DNA of 64,000 nucleotides from Mactromeris polynyma (taxonomy: Eukaryota > Mollusca > Bivalvia > Venerida > Mactridae). Made by a program: the position numbers and the translations under genes. The notes below the pieces were generated by a model that did no database searches, was not told the origin of the DNA, and saw nothing but the letters and a program-made list of their open reading frames with translations. The first letter of the stretch is position 1, and every line of letters begins with the position of its first letter. Location of the stretch: NCBI GenBank assembly GCA_032209605.1, contig JASFXZ010000001.1:18742256-18806255 (forward strand), in the 5' to 3' direction. This document shows positions 46,827 to 59,400 of this stretch, one piece after another.

Positions 46827-48320
46827 TGTGGTACGGTGAGCAAGGGATACAACACAAAACGTTTTCCACTGATAGCCTAACTGAACGCAGGGCAGTTCGT
46901 GCTTTAAATGTATGGTTTTATTATCGGGGAAGTAGACATTTGTATCAAAAGTAGGCTAAATATGTGCTGAGGTAGACAGAATCTGGACAATAGGCCTACC
47001 GGTTAAATGTCAAACCTTATGTGGGTGGTCTTACTATATATAGTAGCCATTATAATAAAGATTAAATGACCGCTTCACCCTGTCACATTACTTACGCGGT
47101 CGGTCAGTGCAATAAGAAATATGGTACCAATAGGGCGTAACTTTTTGGTCATTTTTTGTTTTTGCTCAAGCCTTATAAAACGGCTATAGCTGGGTTTTAT
47201 TCTTTGTTTTTAAGTTATTGAACATAAAATCAATTCAGAATCGCTTATTTAAAAATCTTATAATTAAAGATCTCTGTATATTTTCGTATTTATACGCAGA
47301 CATACATGTGAGGTTGGGGAATTTTAGGGGGGGGGGGGGCGCACCGGGTGCACCCACTTTGTATCCGCTAGTGGCTACTAAAGTGAAAAGGTTAAATTTC
47401 AAGTAGTAAAAGGCTGTTCAGCCACCAACATGTTCATGTTTTATGTAGATTATCACCATATCATATTTAGGTAAGTGAAGGTCAAAGGATTTCGTATTAG
47501 GAATATTCATCTATCATCTTCTGTCACATACGATGTTCATACTTTCTTGCTTTCTACTTTTCCATTTTACCTATGTAAGCAATCTTAATGGTTATTCCAC
47601 GTGTCTCTAGATTTGTAGCTTCATATCGATCTGATCCCGTACCGGAAGTGTATCCCTCCAATGTTACGGTAGTAGTCCTTACCACAGGAACGGTGATGGA
47701 TCGATTCCAAGGCGTGACATTGTCTTGTAAATGGACCAGTTAGTAGGGTTGTTAAACATTTCGTCATAGATGGACTTATATTAACGTTAACACTGTCATT
47801 CATCCACAGCATGACTCGCTCCTCGAACAAGGCTGCGTTTCAAGATACTCATATTTCAAAAGTATTGAGAGGCAAAATGACTTTCGTCCGGGAACATTGC
47901 ATAGATATGACCCTGAAGTACTCTAGACGTTTAAAAAAACCTTGTTTCATGTGTTAGGTCATGGTGTAGACATGTTCAAACAACAAATTACAACAATATA
48001 TATTCGAAAACAATATTCGCCACGATATTCTTATATAAACGAATACACCATCTGATCATCCATGCGCCCGATTTGTCCACATTAATGTTATGTCTCACTG
48101 AAGGAGAGAAGTCAATGTCAAATACTAGGATAGACGTCTAGTAGTTGACCCATAAAATGAGGACATTACATATATTTAAAGGACATAGTGGAATGTGTGT
48201 GCGGTGGGTTGCGGCCGTTACAAAGTGATAGAAATAAATCAACCGTTTGTTGGCTGGCGTAAGACACAACTAGGACACATTGCTGGACACTGTCCCACAT
48301 ACATACATATATTATAACAG
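46827..48320. other. Spacer with a poly-G tract
   Basis: Apart from a run of about 13 G at 47327-47339, followed by 'cgcaccgggtgcaccc' (a common dispersed-repeat wording), no gene or array is seen. Confidence 0.4.
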
Positions 48321-48702
48321 TTCTTCCCGTCCAGTAGAGCTACTTCCCGTCTAGTACTTCCCGTCCAGTAGAGCTATTTCCCGTACAGTACTTCCCGTCC
48401 AGTAGAGCTATTTCCCGTCCAGTAGAGCTACTTCCGGTACTGTACTTCCCGTACAGTAGAGCTATTTCCCGTCCAGTAGAGCTACTTCCCGTACAGTACT
48501 TCCCGTACAGTAGAGCTATTTCCCGTACAGTACTTCCCGTCCAGTAGAGCTATTTCCCGTACAGTACTTTCCGTCCAGTAGAGCTATTTCCCGTCCAGTA
48601 CTTCCCGTACAGTAGAGCTATTTCCCGTACAGTACTTCCCGTACAGTAGAGCTATTTCCCGTCCAGTACTTCCCGTACAGTAGAGCTACTTCCCGTACAG
48701 TA
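48320..48702 (+). repeat. Minisatellite of 'cttcccgtacagta' / 'gagctatttcccgtccagta' units
   Basis: Alternating 14-bp and 20-bp units combine into an approximately 34-bp period, about 11 periods. The two units share the 'ttcccgt(a/c)cagta' core, so the array is a composite of a short ancestral repeat. Confidence 0.93.
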
Positions 48703-49637
48703 TGTTTTATTTAAAGATTTCATTAAATTTTTGCAGTTTTCCCTCTACTTTCTTTATCAATATATATTTTATTATTAAAAAAAGAAAGTCATTGATATTT
48801 AAAATTCTACATTTGAAATTATAAAATTATAATAAATATTTTAAACTAAGACATTTTATGAAAATATAAAACGATAATGGGTTGCTCTGCGTTTTGCGAC
48901 TTTTTACTAGCGGAAATGGTTCGAATACTTGCAATATTGCGTAACTTCTGTTCGTATATAATATTGCAAATTGTTGCGAAATCGTGAAATCGGCGTTAAC
49001 TTTCTACCATATTTGGAAGTCCGTTTCTCCGAAAATGTCATCGGTGTTGTAGAAACATGTATATCCGATATTAAACATGCAACGTCTCGAGTAGCTTGTA
49101 AACTTCACGGTCTTTAACAAAGTACACACAGGTTGCTTTGTGAATACTTTTACGCGTGTCTGGTCTAACCTGTAATCGACGCGAAATATTACAGTCGTCT
49201 GACCACACAAATGCAACATGAAATGATCATGTTAGTATGTGAATACAAGCTGCCAATTCGCTGTAGGCTTTACGATCAATTTGTATACACGATTCGTGCA
49301 GGTATTTACACGATTTTGTGCTATAAAACCATTTTTATTTTACAATTTTATTTAGTGTTCTAGGTTCGCGCCATTACAAAATAAACTGTGTTTGTAATTA
49401 AACGTTGCATTAAAAGCTCGTGAAATACTTTTGTACTTGGTAATACTCGGAAGTCAATATTGCGCTCGAATATGGAATGAGACCCCATTGTTGAAAAATC
49501 TTATTGATGATGGAAAGCTTTCCAATATGTCAAGTTAATAACATACATTGTACTTACAGTTTCCAACGACTCGAATTCTTCATTGTAGGCCTAAATATCG
49601 AGGCTTGAATATAATCTGTACAAAGAGTTCCTCACTA
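48703..49637. other. Anonymous spacer
   Basis: AT-rich start, then mixed-composition DNA. The open frame at 49004-49219 (-) has no recognisable family. Nothing can be assigned. Confidence 0.4.
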
Positions 49638-49860
49638 TAGCAACAACCTATGTTCAACAACACTATCAATTTTTCTTATAATTAGAATTGACTGTAAATT
49701 CTACCTCTCTAGAGCAAGAACCTATCTTCAACAACACTATCAATTTTTCTTATAATTAGAATTGACTGTCAATTCTACCTCTCTATAGCAACAACCTATC
49801 TTCAACAACACTATCAAATTTTCTCTAATAAGAATTGCAATTAATTCAACCTCACTTGTT
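49638..49860 (+). repeat. About 74-bp direct repeat, three copies
   Basis: Each copy reads 'agcaacaacctatcttcaac', then 'aacactatcaatttttctta', then 'ttagaattgactgtcaattc' and 'tacctctcta'. The third copy is more diverged. A poly-C tract follows near 49891. Confidence 0.85.
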
Positions 49861-51754
49861 CAACAACCTCTCAACAACAGTAACTTGTGTCCCCCCCCCA
49901 AGGGTTTTGCTCTGGGGATGTTGCGCTGAATAAATAAAGAAGCATAATATGCAGCTATGGTATTTACAACCTCTTCTGTAAGTGACGTCCTTTCAAGAAA
50001 ACATAACATGTGATGTCACTATTGGCCAGCAGAAAACAATATCCGAGAGCTGTCGAGTAAGAATCTATAGTCTGGTATATAATACTGGTTCAAGGCCAGT
50101 ATCTGTCATTGTTTGTGGAGTAAGCAAAAGTTCAGAAAATACGAGGAAATTGTTATACATTAAATGAATCGTACAGGCATACTGCATGTAGTAATCAGAC
50201 TATCTAATAACATCAAAGAAGCTGTACCACTCAAGTTTGTTCATACGTAAATGAAATGTTAAACTGTTTTGTTATTTCATTTCGTCTACTGAATATCAAA
50301 AGCGGTTTAAAATTGTCAATGTTATAACTATTTTACAAAAAACACGAAAGAGGAATGTTGTGTTTTGTTAATTGCGCCCAACGAAATCTGTTCGTACTTT
50401 TATCTCAATCAACTTAAAAGAAGTTTGTGACAAAAAGCTAGTCTTGTTTTGACATGGATGTATGTAATAACATTTTCTGATGACACTTGACCGCGCGCAA
50501 AACTTTTAAACTTTGTAATGGAAAGGCTGTAATATGACGACATTTGAAATGAAATTTTCCACTGATGCTGGTAAAACCCGAATGTCCGTATTCCGGGAAA
50601 CAGCAAGATGTTACGTAACTTATGTTTTACCAACATGCATATCCCTGTTCTGTATTTTACACCAAATGAAACAAGAAATATCTTAAAAAGGATGGTCGGC
50701 GCCACTTCAAGGTTGTGCAACATAAAATTGCCGAGATGTTACGATTGCTTGTCACTTTAGATCCAAAATGGATTTCGGTAAATTCACCGAAATTCAGTGG
50801 ATTTCGGTAAGGTAACGTACCCTTTATCGAAAGGTTAGCCAATCCGCGTCAAGGTTACAAACGTTGTTCGGTTGAAGAGAAATTGCCTTGCTGGTTAACG
50901 TAAGATTTGATTGGTTTACACAACACTGATATGCAAATAGCAAAACCATGTTAGTACGGCTGCGCCGATCAAGACGAAAAACAGTTTTAAGAAAATGATA
51001 ACATGACAAGTTTTGCTAAACACTAAGTTTGATATGATATATGACTGTAGACAGAAAGTACAAAAGAAACCGTTTGAAATTAATTTTGGTTGTTTTATGA
51101 TAAATCGTTCGTTCAACAATCTACATGTATATATGCATGTGTTCGTTATTCTTATAGCTAGAGTTGTTCAGTTTCGTACACAAACCACCGCAGTTGTCGT
51201 GTAAAGATTGATGGTGATTCTGTTGTTTTAAAGAAACCGACTTATCTGGGTTCATTATCTAACAGTTGCACGATGCATCTAAGAACTTTCTTCATAATCG
51301 TACTAGATGTTAGTGTTAAACAAAGTCTTATGAAGGAATGTTTGATTCTGGTTCTCCTGTGATTTTTTTAACTGACGAAATGCAAGTTGCTTTTGAAAGA
51401 TTTTACACCCTAATGGGCATAATGTCTGCGGCAAATGAAACAGTTGTTCAATCTATATAATAATGCGGATAAAATTTGAAAAAATTTGACCTTTCAAAAA
51501 GTAGTTATGGTCCTTTATCATTCTCTGAAAAAACACTTAGCCTTTAAAGATAAACCGCTAAATGGAAAGTTACATTTATTTTCTAATTTGTCATATTTGC
51601 ATGTAGTGAAACCTCATGTGTACTAAACAGACTTGCGAATTTAAGAAAAGTAACATTTTTTAGATTATTTAAAGTATTTTAGTGAATTACCTCCCTTTCT
51701 CCATAATTACGGACTTTTTTAAATTTTGCAATTAACACACCTTTTAAACCCTGT
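49861..51754. other. Spacer holding one dispersed repeat copy
   Basis: Other than the repeat at 50779-50967, only short noise frames on both strands. No gene is recognised. Confidence 0.4.
50779..50967 (-). repeat. 187-bp dispersed repeat, copy 2 (inverted)
   Basis: Read on -, it begins 'ggcgcagccgtactaacatg' and ends with the 'cttaccgaaatccactgaat' block. It matches 31852-32038 along its length with scattered substitutions. Confidence 0.8.
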
Positions 51755-53144
51755 ACACGTATGTACGCACCTGCACTCGTATGGACGCACCTACACTCGC
51801 ATGTACGCACCTGAACTCACATGTACACACATGCACTCGTATGTACTGTACGCACCTGCACTCGTATGTACGCACATGCACTCGTGTGGACGCACATGCA
51901 CTCGCATGTAAATATCTGCACTCGTATGGACCCACATGCACTCGTATGTACGCACATGCACTCGCATGTAAATATCTGCACTCGTATGGACCCACATGCA
52001 CTCGTATGTACGCACATGCACTCGCATGTAAATATCTGCACTCGTATGGACCCACATGCACTCGTATGTACACACATGCACTCGTATGTAAATATCTGCA
52101 CTCGTATGGACGCACATGCACTCGTGTGTACGCACATGCACTCGTATGTAAATATCTGCACTCGTATGGACGCACATGCACTCGTGTGTACGCACATGCA
52201 CTCGCATGTAAATATCTGCACTCGTATGGACCCACATGCACTCGTGTGTACGCACATGCACTCGCATGTAAATATCTGCACTCGTATGGACCCACATGCA
52301 CTCGTGTGGACGCACATGCACTCGCATGTAAATATCTGCACTCGTATGGACGCACATGCACTCGTGTGTACGCACATGCACTCGCATGTAAATATCTGCA
52401 CTCGTATGGACGCACATGCACTCGTGTGTACGCACATGCACTCGCATGTAAATATCTGCACTCGTATGGACCCACATGCACTCGTATGGACGCACATGCA
52501 CTCGTATGTACGCACCTGAACTCGCATGTACACACCTGTACTCGTATGTAAGCACATGCACTCGTATGTACCCACATGCACTCGTGTGGACGCACATGCA
52601 CTCGTATGGACCCACATGCACTCGTATGGACCCACATGCACTCGTATGGACGCACATGCACTCGTATGGACCCACATGCACTCGTATGGACCCACATGCA
52701 CTCGTGTGGACGCACATGCACTCGTATGGACCCACATGCACTCGTATGGACCCACATGCACTCGTATGGACCCACATGCACTCGTATGGACCCACATGCA
52801 CTCGTATGGACCCACATGCACTCGTATGGACGCACATGCACTCGTATGGACCCACATGCACTCGTATGGACGCACATGCACTCGTATGTACGCACCTGAA
52901 CTCGCATGTACACACCTGTACTCGTATGTAAGCACATGCACTCGTATGTACGCACCTGCACTCGTATGTACACACCTGCACTCGTATGTAAGCACATGCA
53001 CTCATATGTACGCACCTGCACTCGTATGTAAGCACATGTACTCGTATGTACGCACCTGAACTCGCATGTACACACCTGCACTCGTATGTACGCACCTGCA
53101 CTCGTATGTACGCACCTGTACTCGTATGTACGCACCTGCACTCG
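51755..53144 (+). repeat. 20-bp minisatellite, about 69 copies, with 60-bp higher-order repeat
   Basis: The unit is 'cgcacatgcactcgtatgga' with variants 'tgta', 'ccca', 'gcatgt' and 'aaatatctg'. From about 51901 to 52480 a three-unit block of 60 bp repeats about ten times, marked by 'aaatatctgcactcgtatgg' every 60 bases. Elsewhere 20-bp types are mixed. Neither strand has stops in most frames, so frames over 400 codons on - and 250 on + are artefacts. Its right edge abuts the inverted end block at 53145. Confidence 0.98.
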
Positions 53145-53188
53145 TAGTTAATTAAGTAGTTAACTGGTGGCAGAAATATGCCACCATA
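53145..53188 (-). repeat. Terminal hairpin block, inverted copy
   Basis: 44 bases identical, in inverse orientation, to 44725-44768, including the palindrome 'ggtggcagaaatatgccacc'. It joins the 20-bp minisatellite directly, with no spacer. Confidence 0.85.
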
Positions 53189-54769
53189 TAATGCAAATGA
53201 TGTATTTCATTTCCAGAATATCTTCGCTGTAACGTTTGAGATACAGGTTCTGTTCACTAGGCCAGTGTCCCGGATTCCTTTTTGAACGCTGAAAACGACA
53301 CGACCTACAAGTTCTTGATATTAACGGGTATGACCCCTAAGTTGAATTCATTTATATATTAATCATTTGGAGCGACACAGAAGTTGGATAATATTTCACT
53401 CAGCATGTGCTGAGGGCAGAGACTTGTACATCGTGTATATAGGTCATCATTTAGTTTTCGGCGTGTAATTCCACGAATTTAAAGTCATCTGAATGAGTTG
53501 AGTTCGTCTTCCGACCACAATTTAAAACAATAAGTATGATGGATTAAATTAGCCTAAATGTGATGTAAGATCTAAAAATGGCAGACAACGACCTTTGTGG
53601 TGTTCATACACTTTCAACTTTCCGTTTAAGATCGCTCAATTCCATGAAATGTATGTTTTAATACAACAGTTTTCTACAAATGTGCGTAAACAAACCTCGT
53701 TTACTCGTATACATGTACATGTAAATGTAAGTCGATGTGTCATTGTGCAAAAATGTGGGTAATTTTTATTTTATGATAGATTCTTTCAGTTATTTATGTC
53801 ATTGTTTACGATGTTGTAAGTAGCGAATACTTGTGGTAAAGTAACTGTGCTGAGGGACTAGATAATGACTTGTACTCATCACGCTCAGCGCCTGATATAG
53901 TCCGTTTATATTTAATTGAGAACTATTGTAAACACGCTTTGGGTTGGTCAGGCAATAAAACGACTGACCAACAGGCATTGATTACACGATAACGTTATTC
54001 TCAACTAATTTTGAATTGATTATATTCGATAAGGCTTTCATTATCGATTTATCGATTATATCTGGTTATAGGGTTGGAAGGTAAATAGGATGTATACAAC
54101 ACCCCTATAATCGATATTTAGGTAATCATGATTATGAAAGAAATAGCGAATTTGAATTATATATACTACGCCGTTACTTTCGAAAAACCTTGACCGAATT
54201 ATAATCAAATGTTGTTATATACCGCGAATGTTGTTGTCCTCATTTCCGAAATGATTTATTTGCCACCAAAAGTTGATCATATTGAAGATATTTAGTGTAA
54301 AGATATTAATTAAAACTGACTTGAGTATTTCATTGAAAACTTAACATGTAAAGAACACACATATTTAAAGATATTTACTTTATATCGGTAAAGTTGTGTC
54401 GTTGATTCGCAGATAAAGCATATTTTGTTAAATTTTTAAACGTACAAGAAGTTTAAATTCACGATATTTACGTGGGATAGCGAGACAACGGTAAGTGGTT
54501 GTGGTACAGGATTGTCATAAATAGAATTATGTAAATAAATTTACCTTGTGTGTTTCGCATTTTCGAACATTAAACGGAAAATATAATATGCTTCAACAGT
54601 TACTGACACATTATGGACGTGCTTTTTACCACATTTCACCACGTGATGTTCAATGTTTAATGACCACCTTTTTGTAGTCGATGGATGTCTTTAATACGAT
54701 TCGTGCATTTTTGTGATTTGACTTAAAGTCACAATAACAGTCAGAGCCTTGCAGTTACTTGTCCAGTTA
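53189..54769. other. Anonymous spacer
   Basis: Mixed-composition noncoding DNA, with a few AT-rich runs near 54.0 and 54.4 kb. No gene or array is recognised. Confidence 0.4.
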
Positions 54770-54905
54770 TTATGGCGGAGGAAGACCCCGGGCAAACACC
54801 TTAATAAACCAACGACCTTCCGTAAGCCAGCTGGGTAGCTTCTTCACAAACTCGACAGGCCGAGTGGGATTCAGACCCGCACCGGTAATGGGCATATACT
54901 TTGAT
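54770..54905. repeat. Probable dispersed repeat fragment with a B-box-like segment
   Basis: 'ggaggaagaccccgggcaaa' followed by 'gccgagtgggattcagaccc' and 'gcaccggtaatggg'. On - the end resembles a tRNA B box (GGTCTGAATCC), as in SINE heads. A short frame across it is not credible as a gene. Confidence 0.3.
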
Positions 54906-54972
54906 GTCAGCTACCATACCCACTTGACCATTGAAGCCCTCTATTGTGTGCATTATCAGTTTTGTTGTTAAT

Positions 54973-55408
54973 GAGTGTCCCAAACGATTGGTGCCAGTAT
55001 CGTTGTTTATGAGTGTCCCAAACGATTGGTACCAGTATCGTTGTTTATGAGTGTCCCAAACGATTGGTACCAGTATCGTTGTTAATGAGTGTCCCAAACG
55101 ATTGGTACCAGTATCGTTGTTTATGAGTGTCCCAAACGATTAGTACCAGTATCGTTGTTTATGAGTGTCCCAAACGATTGGTACCAGTATCGTTGTGTAT
55201 GAGTGTCCCAAACGATTGGTACCAGTATCGTTGTTTATGAGTGTCCCAAACGTTTGGTGCCAGTATCGTTGTTTATGAGTGTCCCAAACGTTTGGTGCCA
55301 GTATCGTTGTTAATGAGTGTCCCAAACGATTGGTACCAGTATCGTTGTTAATGAGTGTCCCAAACGATTGGTACCAGTATCGTTGTTAATGAGTGTCCCA
55401 CACGATTG
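54973..55408 (+). repeat. 38-bp minisatellite, about 11 copies
   Basis: The unit is 'gagtgtcccaaacgattggt' then 'accagtatcgttgtttat'. Variants are 'gtttggtgcc', 'ttaat' and 'tgtat'. Confidence 0.96.
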
Positions 55409-56448
55409 ATGCCATTTTTGTCCACGACGATATGTGCATGACATATGGATCACCTGCTTCAGACAAGTGTTGCCTCACACAGATACATGTACATATATAA
55501 AATACTAGTTAAACAGCAGAAGAGATTGAGTATCGCGTGAGTGTCGACCATACTACCGACATTGACCAATTGGTATTAGACTAAACTCTTCCTTTTGATC
55601 TCACTTTGAGGTGACGTCACGCCATTATTACTTGTAGCTCTAACATCTTCTAATGAGATTGTATTTAATGGTGAATGTTAATTGTTTAATTATAGAAAAT
55701 TAGTATCGTTCCATAATTAGCTATATTTTTAATGTTATGATATAAAATTGGAAAGCTGTGTAAATACATATTTACATCATATATATTATGATAAGCAACC
55801 AAATATTCTGTTATCATTTTATTGTCTTGCCTTGAATGTCATGTTTTACATACTCAACAAAATTAGCTTGAACAGCGCTTTTAGAATAAAGCAACATTCT
55901 AAAAATATAAAAACAACATGGCGTAAGTTTTACGATTTAGTTCATGTTACAAAAAGTGCTTGATGATCACAGACGACATCCGCAAAGGAATGTTTAAACA
56001 CGTCTCTGTCTCTATATACGTTTGACATAATGACATTTCGACGAAAATAAAACATATAATAGATTTCTTACAATTGAAAGATGATATGAACGTTGTACAC
56101 ACAAATAGCTTAAATAACTGAGCATGCATTTTCATAAGGCATTGACCTTTCCGTAGCTCTTGTGTGTGATTCCTGAAACCACGTAATCACGACCACGAGC
56201 CGATCTACAGGCAACCATGACAACGTGACCACTCAGCATTTCCCCTGCTGTCCTCCTCGCATTGAAACCCAGTCAGAAGTTTAGGATTTTTCTTAATCTC
56301 TTTTCAGCTTATCCTAAACTATTTCTGACCGCCCGGAAGTTTCGAAAGGATCCCGTGATGGCGTCGATGACGTAACATGACGTATACACGTGCGAGTGTG
56401 ATACTTCACGCACGAAGTGAAGAGATCAACGTGTACGATTTGTACCTT
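55409..56448. other. GPCR 3' flank
   Basis: Noncoding region downstream of the GPCR stop (the gene reads leftward). A TTTATT near 55816 would be an AATAAA on the GPCR strand, about 630 bases past the stop, and is only weak evidence for its polyadenylation site. No other gene is seen. Confidence 0.35.
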
Positions 56449-59400
56449 TCATTTTATAGTTTCATCACAATTAATATTTGTTTCTAACATCATCTCCAAC
56501 TGATTGTCTGTACTTGCTTTCTTCATCAAAGATAAGTGTGATGCTGATTTCATTTCCTCGTTGTGATTGGACAGATCGATAGAAGACTCGATTTCGCTAC
56601 TACTTCCTGTTGATCTTGACATCAGACGCTTGCATTCAGAAAACGTTGCAGACGATGATGTTTTAAGCGTATTGATACTGAGACAGTCCGCGGCTGGTGG
56701 TGTTGGAGGCATTGTGTCGAACACACAATCGATTATGGCGTCGCTGTCTTGTTTTCTAACACAGTGTGTATCGTTCTCGTTGACATCAACGGTAATTTCT
56801 TGCACTAAAACGTTAAACGCTTTGCTCAAATTCGAATTTTTAAATTGCTGACGTCTAGACTGTGAGTTGTTTATTGAGTCAGTATCACTTCTGTCGTCTG
56901 TATTTCGGAAACGCTTGCTTACCAATGACTTGACTTCTTTTCTATAATCTCTATTTGATAGCATGATTACTACTGGGTTTATCAGTCCATTGAGAAGAGC
57001 AATGCACATGACGACGAATTCCATAATGTAGGGCATGGACTCTCGGTGATGACTAATATTCCGTATCGTTGTCATCCACACGTGAGCACCAAGATAAGGG
57101 AGCCAGCAAGCAAGAAAACTACCTGAAAATAAACAAAATGAACATAGATAAGAACATGGCAACTGAAATTAATTCTGGAGCATTTTCAGTATCATAACAG
57201 CAGCGATGTCTATAAGACTGGTCAAGCTGCTGTGAACACTTCGTAACCACTCGTAGATTCTACCTACACATATCAACATGTTTGAAAAAGATTGTTCCAC
57301 TCGGGACTTTTTATGCTATGAAGAATCCTATTTTGTTTTATTCCTACATAAAGACCACCTTCGAATATAGACTACATATAAATGATCCCTAGTGACAGGA
57401 CACTGAATGACCCCTCCTCTTAATTATGACATTATTATTCGCATTTCTATGAATAGATGCTATTCCATTGACAGTTTCCTCACAAATGGGGATATTACAC
57501 GCATTTAACTGTTAATCTACAGGGGCGTACCTGAACAGTTTTGAAGTGTACGCCAAGTGTAAGCATCATAGGTGCGAAACGAGCAGCAAGGCTGCGAATG
57601 GGGGTAGGTGTGGGAGGTCTGCCAATAAGGGGAGGCAAATGGTGCGTTTTCATGCTATATTTCATTGTAAATATGGCATTTTCATTGTCATTAGCATACT
57701 ACTTAAATTACAGTGTCAAACAACTGATATATTCGGGCAGATTGCTCATAACCACATCCCCCCTCAGCCTTCAGTTTTAATTGCATTTTTGGAATTTTTA
57801 TTTTTTCACTTTTTCGGACGAATTGTACACATCGGCGTACGTGCGTATGCCGGCGCCTGATCTATCACCCATAATCTTTCTTTTATCTTATTTAGTCGTC
57901 ACTCGTATACGACAGTGTTAAACATGTTTTCTATATGATAATACGTCCAGTTGCGCTCATCAGCTTAATTAATGCAATTATAAAAATAACGATATATAAG
58001 CGTATAACTGACACAGTGTCTTTCGTCCAACATATGATTTATTTATTGTGACGTAAGCCATGTGCTTACCTTTCTTGTGTGCTGTCAAATGTAGTAAGCG
58101 TTAAATTCGGTTATTATGACACTGGTGTAACGATTAATTTCCCATGCACGCAAATTAAGGCAGCTATGAGCAGCAAGGCCATTTAAATTGTATACACTAA
58201 CATTGAGCGTATTAACTATTTCTACTCTTATAATATGATTCAGAATTTCATAACACATGTTCTGGGCCCGTTTTACAGAAGCATCTTAAGTGAATCTTAA
58301 ATATTTTCACTTAAGTTCAAAACTTCAAATGGATGTTATTCCAAAACCACATTAAAATGGTTAGGCTTTGTAATGATAATGACAACAACATATTAATACT
58401 ATTCATCTGTCACTCTTGATTTGACCATATAATAGCCTGTATGTTAAATAAACCAGTTAAGGAAAATATAATTTTAAGGATAAGATTTTACTTAAGATGT
58501 TTCTGTAATATTGCCCCAGGTCGCAAATCTCTCTCGCTCAATTGATGTCAATTAAGTACCCTTAGATACACGACTGTCTCCCTTACTATACAAAAACTGG
58601 CACTTTGGTCACTAAATAGTTTACCGTTTTCGTATGTACACATAAAGCTGATAAATGATGTGGTCGATACTGGCGCTTTTATTAAAGCGGTCGATAATGG
58701 CGCTTTTTTTTAAGCGGTCGATAATGGCGCTTTTATTTAAGCGGTCGATAATGGCGCTTTTATTTAAGCGGTCGAATGGCGCTTTTATTTAATGTACGTA
58801 TCTGATTAGAGTTTGCTCAATGTGTCTATCAGCATGACATGTCTGGTAAAAATCCATTCAGTGTGGTAAAAATGGAAATTTTACAGTAAACAAAGATTTT
58901 TTTTCGGTCTGGGAAGGGCTGGTTCAATTTGCCGAACTCTGTCAGGAAATTAAAATATAGTCAGTCATCCGAAATCACGGCCATTAAAATATTTATTCTT
59001 GGCGTATTAATGACATGCTGGCAGACACGGACATGTCTCATGTGCTGGTTAGACGTGTACACGGTTTGGCATTAACAGATTATCTTACACCACAACTTGT
59101 CTGGATGAAATATATTCTTGTACCTAAAAGTTATCATATTAAACCACAATTTATCTTAGTAAGTTATATTTTGACAAACTTTGTCCGAAAATGCAAATAA
59201 AACGCTCATGACTAAATCGTACTTGCGTAAAAGCCATGAATTGTGGATTCATTTTGAACAAGATTAGTCATTTAATGTTAATAATTTCGCAACCATCAAC
59301 TACATGTAATTCGTTTTTACTGACGTCATATTACAACGAAATTATTTAATTGGTATAGTTTAACCAAGGGTTGATCTATTTAGGGTGCGTTGACATTTAT

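Noticed and set aside
51744..53141. A 465-codon frame on - and a 256-codon frame on +, Cys/His/Thr-rich
   Set aside because: Product of the 20-bp tandem unit lacking stops on both strands. Unit changes are not codon-like, and the frames overlap each other.
56567..56851. 94-codon + strand frame under the GPCR tail
   Set aside because: It is antisense to the well-supported second GPCR exon and has no independent support.
57541..57860. Two overlapping frames in the GPCR intron
   Set aside because: They span a dispersed repeat ('gaaacgagcagcaaggctgc') and shift frame relative to each other. No homology is recognised.
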